64,000 nt of DNA from Tropicimonas marinistellae (lineage in GTDB: Bacteria; Pseudomonadota; Alphaproteobacteria; Rhodobacterales; Rhodobacteraceae). Location: positions 124,001 to 188,000 of the forward strand of contig NZ_LNCI01000006.1 of NCBI RefSeq assembly GCF_001509585.1. Direction: 5' to 3'. Positions 57,267-64,000 of the stretch are shown here, piece by piece (position 1 is the stretch's first letter; every line of letters begins with the position of its first letter). Below the pieces are notes generated by a model, which worked only from the letters and a program-made list of their open reading frames with translations, made no database searches and was not told where the DNA came from. The position numbers were made by a program, and so were the translations under genes.

Positions 57267-57959
57267 ATGCTGACCAAGAAGCAACTCGACCTGCTGGAGT
57301 TTATACACGCTCGGATGCAGCGTGACGGGGTGCCGCCCTCATTCGACGAGATGAAGGACGCCCTCGACCTGCGGTCGAAATCGGGCATTCACAGATTGAT
57401 CACGGCTCTAGAGGAGCGCGGCTTCATCCGGCGGCTGGCACATCGGGCGCGGGCGATCGAAATCGTGAAGCTGCCCGATGCACTTCAGGCCAAGGGGTTC
57501 CAACCAGTTGTAATTGACGGCGACGCAGCCCCGAGCGGCACCCGAGCGCCTGCGAATGCACGGCCCATAGAGGTCCACGCCACCGAGCTACCAGTAATGG
57601 GTCGCATTGCCGCCGGTGTTCCCATCGAAGCGATCAGCGAAGTGAGCCACACGGTGGCCGTTCCGGGTCAGATGGTGGGCGCGGGTCACCACTTTGCGCT
57701 GGAGGTCCGCGGAGATTCCATGATCGAGGCCGGGATCAACGACGGCGACGTCGTTGTAATCCGCGAACAGAACACGGCCGATGACGGTGACATCGTGGTG
57801 GCACTTGTTGAGGATCAAGAAGCGACGCTAAAACGCCTCCGTCGCAAGGGCAGCACGATTGCGCTTGAGGCCGCCAACCCCGCATATGAGACCCGGCTGT
57901 TCCGCGATGACCAGGTCAAAGTCCAAGGGCGACTGGTTGGCCTGATCCGGAGCTACTGA
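57267..57959 (+). CDS. lexA: LexA SOS repressor
   Basis: A 230-residue repressor. The N-terminal winged helix ([20 protein letters not shown]) binds the SOS box; the C-terminal protease-like domain has the self-cleavage site Ala116-Gly117 ([10 protein letters not shown]), nucleophile Ser151 (RGDSMIEAG) and Lys189 (EATLKRL). It is cut when RecA filaments form after DNA damage. It follows the moeA operon but has its own promoter and operator. Confidence 0.97.
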   Translation: MLTKKQLDLLEFIHARMQRDGVPPSFDEMKDALDLRSKSGIHRLITALEERGFIRRLAHRARAIEIVKLPDALQAKGFQPVVIDGDAAPSGTRAPANARPIEVHATELPVMGRIAAGVPIEAISEVSHTVAVPGQMVGAGHHFALEVRGDSMIEAGINDGDVVVIREQNTADDGDIVVALVEDQEATLKRLRRKGSTIALEAANPAYETRLFRDDQVKVQGRLVGLIRSY

Positions 57960-58127
57960 CCGCTCAGCGGTCCGGCCGGTTGTGAACCAACATCGATGCA
58001 CCGCCTGCGTTGAGGCCCGTCCGCGCGCATGCACATACTAACAGTCAACGAAAAATGTGGCGCGCGTCCCTTGGGAGCGTTCGGACTTTGGCACGGTGGT
58101 CATGCAAGCGGGCATATGCGGCGAGAG

Positions 58128-60218
58128 TCATGGCGCCCACAACCTGTGTCCGGTGCGCTCAGCGACGGTTTCGAACTGTAGGCGGCCCTCAACAAGCCAT
58201 CCCGCGACAGCGCCGGTTCGCCGCAGCGTCAGGGGGTCGAGGAAACGGCAGGGGCCATCGGGAAGCTCCTCGGGTACGAGGTTGGTGACAATCACACCCT
58301 CGCCGCAGTGCCCCGGCAATTTGGCGAGGCCCGTCTTACCCGTCACGTGAGTGATCGCGAAAGAACCGACGGTTATGCTCCTCAGGCCACTTTCGCCTGT
58401 GAACCCCTCGCGGTCCGCCGCTGTCGCCTGATCCATTCCGTCGCCATCGTTTTCCAGCCAAGAGAGTGCAGAGAAGCCATCGCCGCGTGGCCGGGACATC
58501 GCGCGCCCGGCCGGTGTCATGACCCCTACAAGGCCGCCCGTATCGGCGATCAGCACATCAGGTCGGTCGGATTGTGTCCAAAGGACCGCACCAGCCAACA
58601 CCGCGACAAGGCCTCCCCAACGGAACGCCCCGCGCCAGAGAAGGAAAAAGAGGAATCCGAGGCTGATGAGTGGCAACACTTCCGGTCCTGGCGCGACCAC
58701 GTGTGTTACTGCTCCGCCGAGGTTCGATACCGTCTCGGCGACCAGCAAAATCCACTCCAGTCCCCACCGCATTACCCAGAGCGCCGGCCCAGAGAGACCA
58801 AGCGGCCAGAGGACGGCAGCCACCACGGCTGCCGGCATGACAACTGCGCCCATCAGCGGTACGGAGGCCAGGTTTGCCAGGAGGCCGTAATCCGCGACGC
58901 GGTTGAAATGCGCTGCGGCAAAGGGAGCCGTGGCCGCTCCGGCGACCGCAGATGACACAACGACAGCTAGGGCCGGTGATAACCAACCGGGCAGTCGCCG
59001 CAGCCCATCCCGGTGCGCCTGCAGCCAGCCAAATGCGGCAACAAGCGCGGTGGTCGCAGCAAAGGACATCTGGAATCCGGGTCCGAAGAGCGCCTCCGGT
59101 GTAATGACCAACAACAGTGTTGCAGCAAGCGCCACCGAACGCAGGGAAATCGCCCGCCGTTCAAGGAGCACGGCGGTGAGCATCACGGAAACCATGATGA
59201 AGGCGCGTGTGGTGGAGACCGCCGATCCGGACAGGGCGAGATAGAAAGCGCCCACCGCCAAGGCACCGAGGGCGGCGGCCTTGCGGATGGGGAAGTGCAA
59301 CGCGAGCCAGGGGACCAGCGCCATGCAAGCCCGCAGCGCGGAAAAAACAGCGCCTGTCAGCAACCCCATATGCAGACCGGAAATCGCCAGAAGATGTGCA
59401 AGATTGGCGTTGCGCAAGTTGTCGACAACGTCGCGCGGCATGGCGGACCGATCGCCGGTCAGGATCGCCGCAGCAAAGGCGCCGGCGTCGCCGGGAATGC
59501 GTGCTTGCACGCCGCGGCTGATTGCCATGCGCAGCCGAAAAACGGAAAGCCCGGCCCGGCCCTCCTCGGCCGACGCGAGTGCCAACACCGGTGTGCGGGT
59601 GTACCCTACCGCGCCCAAGCGCTTGAACCACGCCATTCGGCGGAAATCGAAACCGCCCGGCTCCACAGGTCCGCTGGGTGGAGATAGATGCCCGGTAAGG
59701 ATCACTGTAAGTCCGGGCTCCGGCTCAACGAATCCCTGCTGACCATGCAGCGACACCCGCACGTGTTCCGGCGTCCGTTCCGGCCGAACGTCCGCGAGAA
59801 CAACGCGGTCGAGTGTCAATCGCACCTTGTCGGACACGGAACGGTCTATATCGACGATACGTCCTTCGACCGGCCCATAGTACCGGAAGCCAAGTACCGG
59901 CGCAGCGACCGAGTGCGCGCGCGCGCCGGCCACCATTACTCCGCAAATAACTAACGCAAGTGCCCAGAAAACCGGTGCCACGGCTTCTCCTGCCAGTCTA
60001 CCGACGACGATCACGAGAATGACCGCGACTGCGCAACCCGCATAAACAGCGGTCGTCGGCTCAAACGGCAGGCCGAACCAAAGGCCGATACCCGAACCAA
60101 GACAAACAGGCACCCAATGGATCAACCGCCCGCGTTGCGCAAGAAGTGCCGCGGCGAGGACCTGCCTGGTCCCCATTCCCGGAGTAGTGCCCGGCTGGAC
60201 CGATGTCGTGGCTACCAT
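58128..60218 (-). CDS. comEC: ComEC/Rec2 family membrane protein
   Basis: A 696-residue polytopic membrane protein: N-terminal DUF4131-like part (about 30-200), then the Competence domain with AILTGDRSAMPRDVV, NANLAHLLAISGLHMGLL and STTRAFIMVSVML, and a short C-terminal domain after about 545. In competent bacteria it forms the channel for single-stranded DNA uptake. The C-terminal part (DVLIADTGGLVGV) lacks the HxHxDH metal motif of the lactamase-like nuclease domain, as in many non-competent alphaproteobacteria. It is convergent with lexA and divergent from gltX. Confidence 0.9.
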   Translation of the reverse strand: MVATTSVQPGTTPGMGTRQVLAAALLAQRGRLIHWVPVCLGSGIGLWFGLPFEPTTAVYAGCAVAVILVIVVGRLAGEAVAPVFWALALVICGVMVAGARAHSVAAPVLGFRYYGPVEGRIVDIDRSVSDKVRLTLDRVVLADVRPERTPEHVRVSLHGQQGFVEPEPGLTVILTGHLSPPSGPVEPGGFDFRRMAWFKRLGAVGYTRTPVLALASAEEGRAGLSVFRLRMAISRGVQARIPGDAGAFAAAILTGDRSAMPRDVVDNLRNANLAHLLAISGLHMGLLTGAVFSALRACMALVPWLALHFPIRKAAALGALAVGAFYLALSGSAVSTTRAFIMVSVMLTAVLLERRAISLRSVALAATLLLVITPEALFGPGFQMSFAATTALVAAFGWLQAHRDGLRRLPGWLSPALAVVVSSAVAGAATAPFAAAHFNRVADYGLLANLASVPLMGAVVMPAAVVAAVLWPLGLSGPALWVMRWGLEWILLVAETVSNLGGAVTHVVAPGPEVLPLISLGFLFFLLWRGAFRWGGLVAVLAGAVLWTQSDRPDVLIADTGGLVGVMTPAGRAMSRPRGDGFSALSWLENDGDGMDQATAADREGFTGESGLRSITVGSFAITHVTGKTGLAKLPGHCGEGVIVTNLVPEELPDGPCRFLDPLTLRRTGAVAGWLVEGRLQFETVAERTGHRLWAP

Positions 60219-60475
60219 TGAAGTCAGCCTTCGGTCATCTTGGTTGACAAAGCGTTAAACGTTCCCGGCTAAGGGACGCCCTCCAGCCGACGAGACACGC
60301 GGCGGGCGACGGATGGGCGACCGCGGATTCCTTCCGCGAGCGGCTTCCCAAGACTGGGGGGCTGAAATATACCCTCCGGGCAACATGGAAGTGGGGTGTT
60401 GCTCGGCACGCGCTCGATCCACCGGTCGAGCTCACCAGACCAATCCCCAAATCGTTATCGACGTCAGAGGTCACT

Positions 60476-61891
60476 ATGCAGGACGCAGAGCAGATCGTCA
60501 CCCGGATCGCTCCCTCCCCCACCGGTTTCATGCACATCGGAACGGCACGGACCGCGCTATTCAATTGGCTCTACGCCCGGGGGCGTGGCGGCAAGTTTTT
60601 GCTCCGGATTGAAGACACCGACCGCGAGCGCTCCACCCCCGAAGCGACAGACGCCATTCTGCGCGGAATGCGCTGGCTCGGGCTGGACTGGGACGACGAG
60701 GCGGTGAGCCAATTCGCACGTGCGGATCGGCACGTCGAGGTTGCCAATACGCTTCTGGAGCGGGGCGCGGCATACAAGTGTTTCGCTACGCAGGAGGAGA
60801 TCGCCGCATTTCGCGAAGAGGCTCGCTCGGCCGGGCGCAGCACGAATTTCCGTTCGCCGTGGCGCGACGCGTCCCCGGACACGCACCCGGATGCACCCTA
60901 CGTGGTGCGAATCAAGGCGCCGCGTGACGGAGAAACCGTGATTGAAGACGCTGTGCAGGGCACCGTGCGCTGGAAGAACGCGGATCTCGACGACATGGTG
61001 CTGCTGCGCTCGGACAGCACGCCGACCTATATGCTCGCCGTCGTGGTTGACGATCACGACATGGGCGTGACGCACGTGATCCGTGGCGACGATCACCTGG
61101 CGAATGCGGCGCGCCAATCGCTGATATACCACGCAATGGACTGGCCGCTTCCGGTTTACGCACATATCCCGCTGATCCTCGGTCCGGACGGCAAGAAACT
61201 CTCCAAACGACATGGAGCGACGGGCGTCGAGGAATACCAAAAGATGGGCTACCCCGCGGCAGGTATGCGCAACTACCTCGCCCGGCTGGGATGGAGCCAT
61301 GGCGACGACGAATTCTTCACCGACGCCCAGGCGCGCGAGTGGTTCGACCTGGACGGGATCAACAAGGCCGCTGCCCGCTTCGATTTCAAGAAGCTGCAGA
61401 ATCTCTCAGGGCAGCATGTTGCAGCTGCAGAAGATTCCGCTCTCCTGACGGAATTGCGCGCGTATTTGGCGGCGATTCAGGAACCTGACCTAACGGAAGC
61501 CCAAGCTGATGGCGTGCTCCGCGCCATGCCGTTCTTGAAGGAGCGCGCGAAGACATTCGGCGAACTTGTTGATAAAGCACACTTCGTTCTGACGACACGC
61601 CCGATCGTGCCTGACGCCAAGTCTGAGAAAAACCTCGATTCAGTATCCCGTGGTATACTGACAGAATTGACGCCGCACCTGCAAAATGCTAGCTGGTCCC
61701 GCGACGGTCTCGAAGAGGCCGTCAACGGATTTGCCGAGACCAAGGGACTGAAGCTCGGAAAGATCGCCCAGCCCCTCCGCGCCGCATTGGCGGGGCGCAC
61801 AGCAACCCCGAGCGTCTTCGACATGATGCTCGTGATCGGCCGGGAGGAGACGCTTGGCCGCATTAACGATGCCGCGGGCCAGTCGGGGTAA
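60476..61891 (+). CDS. gltX: Glutamyl-tRNA synthetase
   Basis: A 471-residue class I synthetase charging tRNA-Glu. HIGH-type motif [10 protein letters not shown] (His20), the KMSKS-type motif KLSKRHG, and [14 protein letters not shown] are visible; the anticodon-binding C-terminal domain is complete. Length is standard. It has about 257 bp of shared upstream region with comEC, with a TTGACA near 60244. Some alphaproteobacteria carry two copies; only one is visible here. Confidence 0.95.
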   Translation: MQDAEQIVTRIAPSPTGFMHIGTARTALFNWLYARGRGGKFLLRIEDTDRERSTPEATDAILRGMRWLGLDWDDEAVSQFARADRHVEVANTLLERGAAYKCFATQEEIAAFREEARSAGRSTNFRSPWRDASPDTHPDAPYVVRIKAPRDGETVIEDAVQGTVRWKNADLDDMVLLRSDSTPTYMLAVVVDDHDMGVTHVIRGDDHLANAARQSLIYHAMDWPLPVYAHIPLILGPDGKKLSKRHGATGVEEYQKMGYPAAGMRNYLARLGWSHGDDEFFTDAQAREWFDLDGINKAAARFDFKKLQNLSGQHVAAAEDSALLTELRAYLAAIQEPDLTEAQADGVLRAMPFLKERAKTFGELVDKAHFVLTTRPIVPDAKSEKNLDSVSRGILTELTPHLQNASWSRDGLEEAVNGFAETKGLKLGKIAQPLRAALAGRTATPSVFDMMLVIGREETLGRINDAAGQSG

Positions 61892-61978
61892 TAACCTACG
61901 GGCCCGCGCCTTAGAAATCCGATCCCGCACGTACGCCGCTCACGCGTGCGGCGGGCAAAGCCAGAAAGGGACGCCCAA

Positions 61979-63271
61979 ATGACCGACAGAAAAGCGACGC
62001 TCACCTTCGACGACAAATCGCTCGAACTGCCGATGCACTCGCCCACCGCCGGACCGGACGTGATCGACATCCGCAAGCTCTACGCCCAGGGCGATGTTTT
62101 CACCCACGATCCGGGCTTTACCTCCACGTCCTCCTGCGAATCCACGATCACCTTCATTGACGGTGACAAGGGTGAGCTTCTGCATCGCGGCTATCCGATC
62201 GACCAGCTTGCGGAAAAGTCCCACTATCTGGAGGTCTGCTACCTTCTCCTCTACGGCGAGTTGCCGACCGCCGCGCAGATGGAGGACTTCGAATTCCGGG
62301 TCACCCATCACACCATGCTGCACGAGCAGCTGACCTATTTCTACCGTGGGTTCCGTCGCGACGCGCACCCCATGGCGATTATCGTCGGCGTCATGGGCGC
62401 GATGTCGGCGTTCTATCACGATTCCACCGACATTTCGGACCCCTGGCAGCGCGAGGTCGCCTCGATCCGCATGATCGCCAAGATGCCGACCATCGTCGCC
62501 TGGGCGTTCAAGTATTCCAGTGGGATGCCCTTCATCTACCCGCGCAACGATCTCGACTACGCGTCAAACTTCCTGCGCATGTGCTTTGCGGTCCCGGCAG
62601 AAGAATACGAGGTCGACCCGATCCTCAGCCGCGCCATGGACCGGATCTTCACCCTTCACGCTGACCACGAGCAGAACGCGTCGACCTCGACGGTGCGCCT
62701 TGCCTCTTCGTCGGGCGCCAACCCATTTGCGTGTATCGCTGCCGGTGCCGCCTGCCTTTGGGGGCCGGCCCACGGCGGCGCCAACCAAGCGTGTCTGGAG
62801 ATGCTTCGCGAGATCGGCACCGTGGACAAGATCCCGGAATATATCGCTCGCGCCAAAGACAAGAACGACCCGTTCCGCCTCATGGGCTTCGGACACCGCG
62901 TTTACAAGAACATCGACCCGCGGGCGACGGTGTTGAAGAAGTCGGCCGACGAGGTTCTGGACCTGCTTGGCGTCCACAACAACCCGACGCTTCAGGTCGC
63001 AAAGGAACTGGAAAAGCAGGCACTCGAGGATCCCTACTTCGTCGAGAAGAAGCTCTTCCCGAACGTGGACTTCTACTCGGGCATCATCCTTGAGGCGATG
63101 GGCTTCCCGACGTCGATGTTCACACCAATCTTCGCGCTCTCCCGCACCGTGGGCTGGATTTCCCAGTGGCACGAACAGCTTTCCGATCCGGCGCACAAGA
63201 TCGGGCGTCCGCGGCAGCTCTACACCGGGCATCCGTTCCGTGACTACGTGGAAGTCGAAAAGCGCGGCTAG
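61979..63271 (+). CDS. gltA: Citrate synthase
   Basis: A 430-residue type I (hexameric) citrate synthase. The active-site triad is visible: His in [14 protein letters not shown], His in [10 protein letters not shown], and Asp in [19 protein letters not shown] and the coenzyme A segment are present. AAAGGGA before the ATG at 61979 fixes the start; an in-frame start 11 codons upstream is less likely. It follows gltX by 87 bp and is ended by a strong terminator. Confidence 0.96.
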   Translation: MTDRKATLTFDDKSLELPMHSPTAGPDVIDIRKLYAQGDVFTHDPGFTSTSSCESTITFIDGDKGELLHRGYPIDQLAEKSHYLEVCYLLLYGELPTAAQMEDFEFRVTHHTMLHEQLTYFYRGFRRDAHPMAIIVGVMGAMSAFYHDSTDISDPWQREVASIRMIAKMPTIVAWAFKYSSGMPFIYPRNDLDYASNFLRMCFAVPAEEYEVDPILSRAMDRIFTLHADHEQNASTSTVRLASSSGANPFACIAAGAACLWGPAHGGANQACLEMLREIGTVDKIPEYIARAKDKNDPFRLMGFGHRVYKNIDPRATVLKKSADEVLDLLGVHNNPTLQVAKELEKQALEDPYFVEKKLFPNVDFYSGIILEAMGFPTSMFTPIFALSRTVGWISQWHEQLSDPAHKIGRPRQLYTGHPFRDYVEVEKRG

Positions 63272-63300
63272 TCCCACCGTCACTCGCAGACCAAACGAAA

Positions 63301-63335
63301 AGAGCCGGGCACATCGCCCGGCTCTACTCTTTTTT
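63301..63335 (+). terminator. Rho-independent terminator of gltA
   Basis: AGAGCCGGGC and GCCCGGCTCT form a perfect 10-bp stem with the loop ACATC, followed by ACTCTTTTTT. This is the clearest terminator in the window, 30 bp after the gltA stop. Confidence 0.92.
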
Positions 63336-63376
63336 GGGGTGTCCTCCGAACCGGTTTCATCAACCGGCGGAGAACA

Positions 63377-64000
63377 TCACAGCTCGGAAACCGATGCCCG
63401 TGCGCCCTTTTCGATCAGCCCGGTGAAAACGGGGCGCAGCAAGGGTTCAATGCGCTTCGCGAGATCCGCTGGAAACACCTCCCGCACGGAAAGGAGACGC
63501 GAGACCTTGTCAGCCCCCCTCACATCGTCCGACAGTTTTCGCAGCCGGTCGGCTAACGGATCCTGCACATCGATGGGATCGCCGTTTTCGTCGGTTCCCC
63601 CGACGTAGCGCATCCATGCAGCGAGCGCGAGGAGCAGCCCCGGCGACTCGCGTCCGGCATCCAGATTCTCCCGTAACGTCCCCAAGATACGCTGCGGCAG
63701 CTTCTGGCTCCCGTCCATAGCGATCTGCCACGTCAGGTGGCGGATTGCCGGATTGCGGAACCGCTCCAACAACTGATCGGCGTATGCGTTCAGGTCTACA
63801 CCGGCGGGCGGCGCCAACGCCGGTATGATCTCCCGCTGCCAGAGACGAGCCGCGAAGGCCGCGAAAACCGTATCGCCGGTCGTGTCGGCAATCGTTTCGT
63901 GACCGGCAAGGTAGCCGAGATACGCCAGTGACGAATGCGCGCCGTTCAACATGCGCAGTTTCATGTGTTCGTACGGTGTCACATCGTCTACAAGCTGCAC
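63377..64000 (-). CDS. Mannitol dehydrogenase family protein (N-terminus outside window)
   Basis: The last 208 residues of a polyol/hexuronate dehydrogenase of the mannitol dehydrogenase family (MtlK, UxuB, FrlD-like). The frame is open to the right edge. Visible is the start of the C-terminal domain: VTPYEHMKLRMLNGAHSSLA, with the conserved Lys, Asn and His of the active site. The remainder (ending FTGLIEKGARASVSEL) is all-helical. The Rossmann NAD domain lies beyond the window, so mannitol, fructuronate or another polyol cannot be distinguished. Confidence 0.88.
   Translation of the reverse strand: MQLVDDVTPYEHMKLRMLNGAHSSLAYLGYLAGHETIADTTGDTVFAAFAARLWQREIIPALAPPAGVDLNAYADQLLERFRNPAIRHLTWQIAMDGSQKLPQRILGTLRENLDAGRESPGLLLALAAWMRYVGGTDENGDPIDVQDPLADRLRKLSDDVRGADKVSRLLSVREVFPADLAKRIEPLLRPVFTGLIEKGARASVSEL

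Overview
The window looks like chromosomal DNA of an alphaproteobacterium of the Rhodobacteraceae (Roseobacter-like, probably marine). This is an inference from gene content: a DMSP lyase (dddP), a B12-dependent class II ribonucleotide reductase as the only reductase seen, the DUF6456/DUF6477 pair, a two-domain cold-shock protein followed by a DUF192 gene, and the run ppiD-trpE / trpG-trpD-trpC-moaC-moeA-lexA-comEC-gltX-gltA. GC is high throughout. Genes are tightly packed, with many 1-4 nt overlaps. I see no insertion sequence, prophage, CRISPR array or toxin-antitoxin pair.

Layout. 1-3117 (-): 1,039 visible residues of a secreted RTX protein with a glucose/sorbosone-dehydrogenase-like domain, two PKD domains and a LamG-like domain; its C-terminus lies outside the window. 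3782-6160: a lysozyme-inhibitor-like protein, a small ABM-fold protein and an outer-membrane porin. 6247-10085: small lineage-restricted genes (DUF6456, DUF6477, DUF1059, an unknown protein) and a heme-type DUF3445 protein. 10322-11650: dddP, divergent from the DUF3445 gene. 11760-20821: a phosphodiesterase, a hydrolase-OsmC fusion, a coupled iunH-grpB-GNAT operon, selO, an EamA exporter and a GNAT-DUF2927 pair. 21007-27946: a CoxE-like VWA protein, another EamA exporter, an M48 protease, an AI-2E-type permease, a DegT-family aminotransferase and xth. 28404-34716: tRNA-Pro(UGG), an orphan small gene, maiA, then nrdJ behind a long leader with NrdR-box-like palindromes. 34896-42403: DUF192, csp, pdxH, fabI, gpt, an exported amidohydrolase and an aminotransferase.

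42471-63335 is mostly core metabolism and DNA maintenance. ppiD-trpE run together. A reverse-strand block follows (cardiolipin synthase, phosphodiesterase, GNAT; then TfoX-like, DUF2461 and a polysaccharide-deacetylase-like protein with a roughly 630-residue linker). The trpG-trpD-ung-trpC-moaC-moeA operon couples tryptophan synthesis, uracil-DNA repair and molybdopterin synthesis. lexA follows with its own SOS operator, then comEC (-), gltX and gltA with a strong terminator. The window ends inside a mannitol-dehydrogenase-family gene (-).

Nothing forms an obvious new multi-gene defence or biosynthetic system. The observations most worth a second look are the secreted dehydrogenase-RTX protein, the dddP / heme N-demethylase divergent pair, the NrdR-like sites before nrdJ, the very long linker of the deacetylase-like protein, ung inside the trp operon, and a CoxE-like VWA gene without a neighbouring MoxR-type ATPase.
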